DNA of 7,601 bases from Halobacteriaceae archaeon Tc-Br11_E2g27. GTDB lineage: Archaea > Halobacteriota > Halobacteria > Halobacteriales > Haloarculaceae. The translations under genes and the position numbers were made by a program. Location: NCBI GenBank assembly GCA_001564135.1, contig LKNH01000121.1, forward strand, positions 1-7,601. Reading direction: 5' to 3'. Below the pieces are notes generated by a model. The model did not search any database and had not been told where the DNA came from. It worked only from the letters and a program-made list of their open reading frames with translations. Shown piece after piece: positions 1 to 5,521 of the stretch. Each line of letters opens with the position of its first letter. Within the stretch, counting starts at the first letter, position 1.

Positions 1-295
1 GTTCAAGTTCTCGAAGCATCGAGGCAGCATCCGGCTGGTACTGTCCAGCGTAGGTAAAGAACGTCCCGCCGTTCGGTCCGACGATGCGGCCCTGCCAGTA
101 TTCGGAGTCCTGTCCGACGTCTTCGGTCTCGGTCAGGGTACCGACGACGAAAATCCGGTTTGCTCGCTCCCCGGTCGGCAAGAGCACATAGAGCGGCGCA
201 CGGTCGTCGTCGCTTTCTTTGAACGTATACGTTGCATCGTTGAACTCGCGGGCAAAGACGCGTCGTGCGACTTTGCGGGTTGGTGTTGTCGCCAT
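1..295 (-). CDS. rpap3: RPA-associated protein Rpap3, N-terminal part (cut by window edge)
   Basis: The reading frame opens with ATG (complement of 293-295), one base after the rpa3 stop codon, and stays open to the left edge, giving 98 residues that begin MATTPTRKVARRVFAREF. Later visible segments include YVLLPTGERANRIFVVGTL, then EYWQGRIVGPNGGTFFTYAGQYQP. This matches the haloarchaeal RPA-associated protein family (COG3390), whose members contain an OB-like fold and bind their partner RPA subunit. The family is about 200 residues, so roughly half is present. The one-base spacing to rpa3 implies a single transcript and probably coupled translation, which fits the known need for RPA and its associated protein to be made together. 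I recognised the family from residue pattern and position; the choice of Rpap3 over Rpap1 rests on the short Rpa3-like partner upstream. Confidence 0.85.
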   Translation of the reverse strand, partial: MATTPTRKVARRVFAREFNDATYTFKESDDDRAPLYVLLPTGERANRIFVVGTLTETEDVGQDSEYWQGRIVGPNGGTFFTYAGQYQPDAASMLRELE

Positions 296-296
296 C

Positions 297-1235
297 TTAG
301 ATCGACCTCGCTTTGATAAGGACTGCTTCATGGTCCGGCATGCCGGGCTCTTCGACTTCGTTCGCAAGCACGTACCGACCCAGTGTCGGACCAGTGACGG
401 TGTAATACCGACCAAGCACCCGGTCGTGCATCTCCTCGGCAACGACGGATGTATCAAGCGCATCCATCGCCATTTCCTGTGCTTTTTCAAGCGTAATGCC
501 GGTCAGCGATTCGGTCATCTCACGGTTGAAGATGACCTCGTGGACCTGGTTTCCGTCGTCGATAACTCCTTTGATGCGGAGGTCGAACTCGCCATCTTCT
601 TCGGGTTCGCCGTGTTCCGGACACCGCCCATTCTGAAGAACGTGGGTGCAGCCCTCTTCCGGACAGCGTTTAATGAGTCCGGACCCGGACTGAATGTCGA
701 CGAGTGCGCCTTCGATTGCGACTTCGTCATCGCCAACTTCAAGCTCCTCGTCCAGTTCTTCGATGGTCGTGGTGCGATTGAGTTTGACCGAGTACCGCCC
801 CTGATACTCGTCGGTCACGACGTTTCGGAGTTCATAGACCTTCCCTTCTTCGAGCGTTGGCAGGTCAGATTTTGACCATTTCGTGAATTTGATTGTCCCC
901 GTTTCGTCTCCGAGGAGACCAACCTGTGCGACTGCGTCGCTCCGGGCTTCCCAGAGGTCGACAACTTTCGCTTTGAGGTCAATCCACTCTTCTGCTCGGT
1001 CGACATCCGAGACGACCTTTCGCTCGTTGCCGCCACCCATAATATCGTCGCGGTCCATCCCGGCCTCATCAAGATAGGTGTTTATGACGCTCCGGCGCGC
1101 CTCGCTCGTCGGAACCTTGTACTCGTTGACCAGCGTCTCAAGTCGCTCGGTAATCTCCTCAACAGAGATATCTAGCTGGTCTGAAAACTGTTCGTATATG
1201 TCTTCGGCGTGTGTACGCAAATCTGTCTCAGTCAT
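297..1235 (-). CDS. rpa3: Replication protein A, single-subunit Rpa3 type (ssDNA-binding protein)
   Basis: This 312-residue acidic protein is the archaeal counterpart of RPA: it coats single-stranded DNA in replication, repair and recombination. Residues 1-65 form a helical N-terminal region (MTETDLRTHAEDIYEQFSDQ onward) typical of haloarchaeal RPA. An OB-fold follows at about 85-155, with TIKFTKW at 114-120 and a Gly-Tyr-rich strand GRYSVKLNRTT at 146-156. A zinc-finger-like motif C-x4-C-x8-C-x2-H uses Cys191, Cys196, Cys205 and His208. The C-terminal part (about 217-312) holds a VIFNREMTE segment common to these proteins. The length matches the roughly 311-residue Rpa3 of Haloferax volcanii better than the longer Rpa1. 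The ATG at 1233-1235 is chosen because MTETDLRTHAEDIYEQF is the usual family start. It leads a two-gene operon with rpap3. A weak GGAG lies 14 nt upstream of the start, so initiation may not depend on Shine-Dalgarno pairing. Confidence 0.92.
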   Translation of the reverse strand: MTETDLRTHAEDIYEQFSDQLDISVEEITERLETLVNEYKVPTSEARRSVINTYLDEAGMDRDDIMGGGNERKVVSDVDRAEEWIDLKAKVVDLWEARSDAVAQVGLLGDETGTIKFTKWSKSDLPTLEEGKVYELRNVVTDEYQGRYSVKLNRTTTIEELDEELEVGDDEVAIEGALVDIQSGSGLIKRCPEEGCTHVLQNGRCPEHGEPEEDGEFDLRIKGVIDDGNQVHEVIFNREMTESLTGITLEKAQEMAMDALDTSVVAEEMHDRVLGRYYTVTGPTLGRYVLANEVEEPGMPDHEAVLIKARSI

Positions 1236-1295
1236 CGGTTGCTCACTGTCTCCGCTCTATTTTCTGTGGGAGACATACGCCGGTTGGTTCTCTAT

Positions 1296-1306
1296 GATAT
1301 AAAAAG
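1296..1306. promoter_or_regulatory. Shared TATA-like core between divergent rpa3 and DUF7091-folCP units
   Basis: The 138-bp gap between the two divergent genes has one clear AT-rich block, GATATAAAAAG. On the plus strand it reads TATAAAAA (1298-1305), placing a transcription start near 1328 and a leader of about 45 nt before the DUF7091-like gene. On the minus strand it reads TTTTTATAT, placing a start near 1274 and a leader of about 39 nt before rpa3. Weaker alternatives are CATTATT near 1346-1352 (plus; leaderless for the small gene) and GAAAATAG near 1257-1264 (minus; leaderless for rpa3). The starts are inferred from the usual archaeal spacing of about 26 nt. Confidence 0.45.
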
Positions 1307-1373
1307 TATGGTAACCAGGGTGAAAGTGGTCCCAACCATAGCTGTCATTATTCCAGGCCTCATTTACTGGTGT

Positions 1374-1652
1374 ATGTCAGACTCGGACCGCTTGGGCCGA
1401 TTCCTCAAAACAAAGGTACGTGGTGCTGGTCGACAATTTGAGGAAGCCAAGCAGGCGTTTGCCAAAGCACGCCGCGAGGCCGCCTCAGATGGCAGCGGGC
1501 CGCCGGTGAAACTGGTCTGCCGTCGCTATGCTGAAAAGCGCTCCGTGAGACTTGACTCGGCGGGTCGTCCGGCGTGCTTTGAGTCCGGACACGGAGATTG
1601 TGAGGGTTGTGTTGAGGATATCAAAGCTGGCTGTATCGAAACCTGGGAATGA
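1374..1652 (+). CDS. Small Cys-rich protein, DUF7091-like, putative metal binding
   Basis: This 92-residue protein begins MSDSDRLGRFLKTKVRGAG. The open frame continues upstream, but the extra 55 residues are hydrophobic, read through the promoter region and do not look haloarchaeal, so I place the start at the ATG at 1374. Residues 5-38 are a basic and acidic amphipathic helix (QFEEAKQAFAKARRE). The C-terminal half carries Cys49 in LVCRRYAEKR, Cys68, His73, Cys76, Cys79 and Cys87 in a region containing CFESGHGDCEGCVEDI; the CxxC pair with nearby Cys/His suggests a zinc site. It resembles a small haloarchaeal family I recall as DUF7091; the name is from memory and no function is known to me. 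It stands 72 bp upstream of folCP on the same strand and is probably cotranscribed with it. A role in folate metabolism would be guesswork. Confidence 0.8.
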   Translation: MSDSDRLGRFLKTKVRGAGRQFEEAKQAFAKARREAASDGSGPPVKLVCRRYAEKRSVRLDSAGRPACFESGHGDCEGCVEDIKAGCIETWE

Positions 1653-1724
1653 GTGGTGGAAACTGGCCGCTCGCCAAGCAGCGAAAGCGTCAGTACCAAG
1701 GTTGCGCACCCGGTCAGAACAGGC
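1653..1724 (+). other. 72-bp spacer before folCP, open in the folCP frame
   Basis: The folCP frame stays open upstream from the ATG at 1725 to a GTG at 1653 that directly follows the upstream TGA stop. The 24 extra residues (beginning VVETGRSPSSESVSTK) are Ser/Thr-rich and do not resemble a FolC N-terminus, which normally begins within a few residues of the HEAANYLF-type motif. No convincing Shine-Dalgarno sequence or TATA box is visible here. I treat it as spacer within a shared transcript; a 24-residue extension by GTG initiation remains possible. Confidence 0.4.
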
Positions 1725-4184
1725 ATGAGGTTTCACGAGGCAGCGAACTATCTCTTTGGGCTCCGCCGGTTCCCTCAGCGGCCGGGAACTGATGCGACTG
1801 CGTCGCTTCTTTCGTTTCTCGGTGAGCCACACACGAATATTCCCTGTGTCCAGATTGCGGGTTCTAACGGTAAAGGTTCCACCGCCAGGATGCTTGAGTC
1901 TATACTGACCGAAGCAGGGCTCTCGGTCGGTCTGTACACATCGCCGCATCTTGATAGCATACGCGAGCGCGTCCGCGTCAACGAACGCGATCTCTCCAAA
2001 GCTGCTCTGACTGAATTCGTTGAGACTGCCGAACCGTATATCACTGAAGCCGCAACGAAAGGCGATTCCCCAACGTTTTTCGAGGCAGTCACTGCCCTCG
2101 CGCTCTGGGAGTTTGACCGTCAAAACGTCGATGTCGCAATCCTCGAGGTTGGTATCGGCGGTCGACACGATGCAACGAGTGTTGTAGACCCTATTGCCAG
2201 TGCTGTCACGAGTGTGTCCCTTGAACACACCTCGCTGCTGGGTGATGATGTCGAAACCATTGCAAAGGACAAAGCCGCAGTTGCGCCAGCGGATGGCCCA
2301 CTCGTCACCGGTGCAGATGGTGATGCGCTCGCTGCAATTTCCGATACGGTTGCGGAGACGCTGGTCGTTGGTACGGACGATTCATGTGATGTTATAGCCA
2401 CATACGATGGTCGAGACGGGATTGAAGGGCAGGTTGAACTCAAAGCTACGGATTGGCATCTGCGGACAAACATTGCGCTTCTTGGCGACCATCAAGCACA
2501 AAATGCCGGCATTGCAACCGCACTTGCACGACAGGTTTGTGACCGTCTTGGTTTTCCCGAACTTTCCTCTGAGCGTCTCTCTCGCGGACTCCGAAACGCA
2601 CACTGGCCAGGACGATTTGAAATAATGCAACACGACCCGCTTGTTATTCTCGATGGCGCACACAACCCGGCCAGTTGTGAGCAGGTGGCATCAACGCTCT
2701 CAGAGTTCTCGTATGATGACCTTCATCTTGTGGTTGGGGTTATGTCAGATAAGGATTTGCAGGGGATTGCCGACGCGTTTACGTTGGCAGAAACAGTCAC
2801 TACCTGCGAACCAGACCTGGAACGTTCAGCGGATAATGACGTTCTCGAGCGGGTGTTTTCGGAAGCGACCGAAGCGACCGTTAGCTCACGCTCGGATGTC
2901 GCTGGAGCTCTGAACGATACGCTTGATTCGGCCGTACCTGATGACTGTGTGTTGGTTACCGGCTCATTATTTACCGTTGCCGAGGCGCGTTCGCGCTGGG
3001 CACGCGTCCGCGTCCCAAAGCAGATTGACTCGATTACGGCCGCAAAAGACCTTCTTGTGGACGCAGATGTCACCGCCCCCGGCACGTGGCGGATGCGTGG
3101 GAAAGGCGTCCACCGTGTCGTCAAAACCCGCGTACAGCGACGACAGGCGCAGTATCTCAAAGAGGAGCTACTTTCTCTCGGCGGGGAGTGTGCTGTGTCA
3201 GGACTCAACGCCACTGCAGAACTCGTTGACGTCGTGATGATGGGGACGATGGCACAGTTCAAACGCCTCTGTGAGAAACTCGATGGACAACCATACGGCC
3301 TTTCGCCAGTTGCGGACCAACTTCGGGAAACGCTCGATATTGGTACGGAACAGCGCTCACCGCAGTATCCGTGGGAGACTGGGACGGCGATAATGGGTAT
3401 TCTCAACGTGACGCCGGATAGCTTTCACGATGGCGGAGAGTACAACCAACAGGAAGCGGCACTCACACAGGCAACGTCTATGGTCGAGGCAGGGGCCGAT
3501 ATCATTGACGTGGGCGGAGAATCGACCCGTCCTGGTGCGGACCCTGTGACGGTCGCGGAAGAAAAAGCACGCGTTGTTCCTGTTATCGAGGAGCTTCAAT
3601 CGCTCGAGACGTTGGTTTCCGTCGATACCCGAAAAGGTGAGGTTGCCCGGGCGGCACTCGATGCGGGTGCAGATATTATCAACGATGTTTCCGGCCTCTC
3701 AGACCCGGAAATGCGGCACGTGTTGAGCGAGTATGAGGTACCAGTCGTCGTAATGCATTCGATACAGACCCCTGTGGACCCTGACCGAAACGTCGAATAC
3801 GATGACGTTGTCGAGGATAGTATCAACGAACTGCGAGAGCGCGTGCTCCTTGCAGAGAAAGCCGGCCTCGACAGGTCACAGATTATTGTCGACCCGGGCC
3901 TTGGTTTTGGAAAATCCGCTACGGAGAGCTTTGAGATGCTTTCACGGCTTGGCGAGTTCCGTGCGCTCGGCTGTCCAGTGCTGGTCGGCCATTCACACAA
4001 ATCCATGTTCGAAGAGGCTGGCTGTGGCCCTGACGAGCGGTACGAAGCGACGGTCGCTGCGACGGCGCTTGCCACTGACCGCGGGGCTGATATCATCCGT
4101 ATCCATGACGTTGACGCAAATCGGCATGCAGTGGCGGTGGCCGAGGCAACCAAACAGGCCGATTATGGCGGTAGCGGGCGCTGA
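1725..4184 (+). CDS. folCP: Bifunctional folylpolyglutamate/dihydrofolate synthase - dihydropteroate synthase (FolC-FolP fusion)
   Basis: This 819-residue cytoplasmic protein joins two folate enzymes. Residues 1 to about 430 are FolC, an ATP-dependent Mur-ligase-like enzyme that adds glutamate to dihydropteroate or folates: P-loop AGSNGKGSTAR (45-55), TSPHLDSIRERV (72-83), EVGIGGRHDATS (141-152), and the C-terminal-domain motifs DGAHNP (310-315) and VVGVMSDKD (336-344). Residues about 445-545 form a linker domain with LKEELLSLGGECAVSG and VVMMGTMAQFKRL, like the extra N-terminal domain of long bacterial and archaeal FolP proteins. Residues about 554-805 are FolP, a TIM barrel that joins pterin pyrophosphate to p-aminobenzoate: GILNVTPDSFHDGG (558-571), DVGGESTRPG (595-604), SVDTRKGE (632-639), INDVSG (652-657), VVVMHS (674-679), DPGLGFGKS (723-731), VGHSHKS (754-760) and IRIHDV (791-796). 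His stands where most FolP have Arg in the SRK motif. The same fusion is known in Haloferax volcanii. Start chosen by homology (MRFHEAANYLFGLRRF). Confidence 0.95.
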   Translation: MRFHEAANYLFGLRRFPQRPGTDATASLLSFLGEPHTNIPCVQIAGSNGKGSTARMLESILTEAGLSVGLYTSPHLDSIRERVRVNERDLSKAALTEFVETAEPYITEAATKGDSPTFFEAVTALALWEFDRQNVDVAILEVGIGGRHDATSVVDPIASAVTSVSLEHTSLLGDDVETIAKDKAAVAPADGPLVTGADGDALAAISDTVAETLVVGTDDSCDVIATYDGRDGIEGQVELKATDWHLRTNIALLGDHQAQNAGIATALARQVCDRLGFPELSSERLSRGLRNAHWPGRFEIMQHDPLVILDGAHNPASCEQVASTLSEFSYDDLHLVVGVMSDKDLQGIADAFTLAETVTTCEPDLERSADNDVLERVFSEATEATVSSRSDVAGALNDTLDSAVPDDCVLVTGSLFTVAEARSRWARVRVPKQIDSITAAKDLLVDADVTAPGTWRMRGKGVHRVVKTRVQRRQAQYLKEELLSLGGECAVSGLNATAELVDVVMMGTMAQFKRLCEKLDGQPYGLSPVADQLRETLDIGTEQRSPQYPWETGTAIMGILNVTPDSFHDGGEYNQQEAALTQATSMVEAGADIIDVGGESTRPGADPVTVAEEKARVVPVIEELQSLETLVSVDTRKGEVARAALDAGADIINDVSGLSDPEMRHVLSEYEVPVVVMHSIQTPVDPDRNVEYDDVVEDSINELRERVLLAEKAGLDRSQIIVDPGLGFGKSATESFEMLSRLGEFRALGCPVLVGHSHKSMFEEAGCGPDERYEATVAATALATDRGADIIRIHDVDANRHAVAVAEATKQADYGGSGR

Positions 4185-4259
4185 TACTGCCGGACGTAAC
4201 TTCGTAAACATACTCGCCACTCCGGGGTGGCGAGATGGTTTAATGGCTTACGTCCAGTA
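4185..4259. repeat. 75-nt imperfect palindrome between convergent genes
   Basis: The first base after the folCP stop begins a long inverted repeat ending 13 bp before the regulator's stop codon. I count 27 Watson-Crick pairs: TACTG (4185-4189) with CAGTA (4255-4259); GACGTAA (4193-4199) with TTACGTC (4248-4254); TAAAC (4205-4209) with GTTTA (4238-4242); AT (4210-4211) with AT (4235-4236); CTCGCCAC (4213-4220) with GTGGCGAG (4227-4234). The loop is TCCGGG (4221-4226). A symmetric 5x5 internal loop (4200-4204 with 4243-4247) and small bulges (4190-4192, 4212, 4237) interrupt the stem. RNA from either strand would fold, so a two-way transcription end, an RNA-processing site or a stable 3' end is plausible. 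No T-tract follows on either strand, so it is not a classical haloarchaeal T-rich terminator. A dispersed palindromic repeat or small RNA are alternatives. Confidence 0.7.
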
Positions 4260-4272
4260 GTATGAGGTCTTC

Positions 4273-4950
4273 TCAATCGGTTAGTGTCCAGCGTCGCCCA
4301 TCTCGGTAGACAACTCCATCACGCGACAGTTCTGTAAGGAGCTCCTCAACTAATCCAGGTGGTGCATCGAGCGTTCTGCTCAGCGTCTCTAGAGTTTCCC
4401 CGCCGTCTGCAAGCCCGATAAGTAGCTCCGACACGAGTCGGGGGTCGCCCAGTTCGACGCGGTCTGCCAACGACTCACGTAGTTCAGTAATGCGTCCCTG
4501 TGTCCACCGCTGTGCGAGCGATAGCTCTTTATCTAACTTTTCGAACTCGTCGAGTTGGCGTGCGAGATTTACGACAGTTTCCGCGTCCGTTTCGTCGCTG
4601 AGAACCTCGCTTTCGGGCTCTTCGACCTCGATTGAAAGCTGGCGACAGGAGTTGATATCTAGTCCAGAATTTCGCGGATAAGCGCTCTTTGTTCCGAACT
4701 CGTAGGGGGAAACAGTAACTTCGAGCCTTACATGACGGGAGATTGAAAAGTACTTTCGTCGGCGGTCATCCGTTTGACTCTCAACGAGACCGGCGTCTTC
4801 GAGTTTCCGAAGGTGGTCGATAACGGCTTTCGGGCTGACCCCGAGAAATTCGCTAATTTCGGTAACGTAGCACGGTTTCTGTGCCAACAACCGCAGGATA
4901 CGCCGTCGATTCCTGTTACCGAGCAAATCGAGGAATTCGGCGGAGTCCAT
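4273..4950 (-). CDS. ArsR-type transcriptional regulator with two winged-helix-like domains
   Basis: This 225-residue protein begins MDSAEFLDLLGNRNRRRIL, a typical haloarchaeal ArsR-family start. The N-terminal winged helix-turn-helix spans about 1-72: helices at LLGNRNRRRILRLLAQ and VTEISEFLGVS, a recognition helix SPKAVIDHLRKLEDAGLV (39-56), and a wing rich in Arg (DDRRRKYFSI, 61-70). A middle section has the RLEVTVSPYEF strand (75-85) seen in ArsR/SurR-like archaeal regulators, then an acidic linker and a helical, probably coiled-coil stretch (124-165). Residues about 170-225 look like a second, degenerate winged helix (LLIGLADGGETLETLSRTLD, then LLTELSRDGVVYRDGRRWTL). Its only cysteines are Cys27 and Cys102, so there is no CxxC redox pair or obvious metal site; the effector is unknown. 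It diverges from the DUF5802-like gene and may control it, itself or both. It is cytoplasmic, with no membrane segment. Confidence 0.88.
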   Translation of the reverse strand: MDSAEFLDLLGNRNRRRILRLLAQKPCYVTEISEFLGVSPKAVIDHLRKLEDAGLVESQTDDRRRKYFSISRHVRLEVTVSPYEFGTKSAYPRNSGLDINSCRQLSIEVEEPESEVLSDETDAETVVNLARQLDEFEKLDKELSLAQRWTQGRITELRESLADRVELGDPRLVSELLIGLADGGETLETLSRTLDAPPGLVEELLTELSRDGVVYRDGRRWTLTD

Positions 4951-4962
4951 TCACCTAACGTA

Positions 4963-4981
4963 ACTGATAGAGACTGATAAG
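4963..4981 (-). promoter_or_regulatory. Regulator-gene promoter with 10-bp-phased direct repeats
   Basis: On the minus strand CTTATCA (complement of 4975-4981) lies about 28 nt before the regulator's ATG, the right place for the TATA box of a leaderless transcript; an A-rich stretch (GAAAGAAACAG) upstream could serve as the BRE. Plus-strand ACTGATA occurs at 4963-4969 and 4973-4979, exactly one helical turn apart, with the second copy overlapping the TATA box. That spacing suits a protein bound on one DNA face and suggests autoregulation. No protein binding is shown by sequence alone. Confidence 0.45.
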
Positions 4982-5076
4982 CCTATCTGTTTCTTTCGCA
5001 GCTTGGCTTCTGTTTGTGTCTTGATGACTAACTAATTCAATGGTGTTGCGTGACAATATATACCTTTGGCGGTTAA

Positions 5077-5085
5077 TTTAAATAT
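5077..5085 (+). promoter_or_regulatory. TATA box of the DUF5802-like gene
   Basis: TTTAAATAT is centred 32 nt before the ATG at 5113, predicting a start near 5107 and a leader of about 6 nt. No Shine-Dalgarno sequence precedes the ATG, which fits a leaderless or nearly leaderless mRNA. A second AT-rich element, AATATATA at 5055-5062, could drive a longer leader or act on the other strand. Confidence 0.6.
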
Positions 5086-5098
5086 GTTACATGGTAAC
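5086..5098. promoter_or_regulatory. Palindrome GTTAC-ATG-GTAAC downstream of a TATA box
   Basis: A perfect 5-bp inverted repeat with a 3-bp centre lies directly between the TATA box and the predicted transcription start of the DUF5802-like gene. A dimeric repressor bound here would block initiation. The half-site GTAAC recurs at 4960-4964, just upstream of the divergent regulator's start codon, which makes a common operator conceivable. Short palindromes arise by chance, so this is a modest call. Confidence 0.4.
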
Positions 5099-5112
5099 AA
5101 ACAGGTACCGGT

Positions 5113-5484
5113 ATGTTTGCACAGTTCTCTCGCGGCTACTACATGGGTCGACTCTACGTCGAGCCAGCAGTCGAAAAGCAAGCCGCGATGTGTCAGGCCC
5201 AACACGAACAGCTCAACAAACAGCTCTACAGCGACGGAACAGGCATCGAACGACTCGATGCCCCGCTCGTCATGAAACTTGGTTCGACCCATCTTGCTGT
5301 CCACGGTGACGAATCTGTTCCCGCCGATACGCTCGCGGTTCCTGAATCGATTCTCGACGACAGAACTGTTCGTGACCTCCCGACGATGCAAGAGGTATTT
5401 CTTGCGAAAGCAGACCGCGCTGCTCAGTTATTGCCGTATACGGATGCAGGAACTGCCCAGCCGACGCAAACCGAACTAAATTAA
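5113..5484 (+). CDS. Haloarchaeal conserved protein, DUF5802-like, function unknown
   Basis: This 123-residue protein begins MFAQFSRGYYMGRLYVEP, a start I recognise from a small conserved haloarchaeal family (DUF5802, named from memory). Conserved-looking blocks follow: QHEQLNKQLYSDG (30-42), PLVMKLGSTHLAVHGDESVP (51-70), DTLAVPESIL (72-81), and an alpha-helical segment EVFLAKADRAAQLLPYT (94-110). The last dozen residues are polar and probably disordered. No signal peptide, membrane helix, metal site or catalytic motif is visible; it has a single Cys (27). The ATG at 5113 is supported by the family start and by the TATA box. It precedes the VLRF1 gene by 37 bp on the same strand, so readthrough is possible although the next gene has its own promoter-like element. 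No function can be assigned. Confidence 0.85.
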   Translation: MFAQFSRGYYMGRLYVEPAVEKQAAMCQAQHEQLNKQLYSDGTGIERLDAPLVMKLGSTHLAVHGDESVPADTLAVPESILDDRTVRDLPTMQEVFLAKADRAAQLLPYTDAGTAQPTQTELN

Positions 5485-5491
5485 CTTTAAG
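5485..5491 (+). promoter_or_regulatory. TATA-like element before the VLRF1 gene
   Basis: CTTTAAG directly follows the upstream stop codon and lies about 34 nt before the ATG at 5522, predicting a start near 5514 and a leader under 10 nt. A 5-bp hairpin, GCCGT (5492-5496) with ACGGC (5503-5507), lies between this element and the start. Own-promoter expression is therefore plausible in addition to readthrough. Confidence 0.45.
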
Positions 5492-5521
5492 GCCGTCCCG
5501 GTACGGCATACGAATGACTCG

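Noticed and set aside
219..875. Long plus-strand open frame (218 codons) antisense to rpa3 and rpap3
   Set aside because: Its composition is that of a shadow frame, it has no family resemblance, and rpa3 on the other strand is certain. Long antisense frames are common in GC-rich haloarchaeal genes.
1485..2228. Minus-strand open frame (247 codons) over the DUF7091-like gene and folCP start
   Set aside because: It is basic and Arg/Ser/Cys-rich, unlike haloarchaeal proteins, and lies over the well-supported FolC P-loop region.
2862..2879. Tandem GAAGCGACC repeat inside folCP
   Set aside because: Only two copies, encoding EATEAT in a variable acidic part of FolC; ordinary within-gene repetition.
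3802..4260. Plus-strand frame of 152 codons running past the folCP stop
   Set aside because: It overlaps conserved FolP motifs in another frame, is basic and Ser/Arg-rich, and shows no recognisable domain.
4221..4290. Possible tRNA or tRNA remnant (GGTGGCGAGATGG, GGTTTAATGGC look D-arm-like)
   Set aside because: I could not form an acceptor stem, anticodon arm or T-arm with GGTTC; the bases are better explained by the 75-nt palindrome and the regulator's 3' end.
5492..5507. GCCGT/ACGGC hairpin between the DUF5802-like and VLRF1 genes as a terminator
   Set aside because: Only 5 bp, no T-tract follows, and it lies within the promoter of the next gene.
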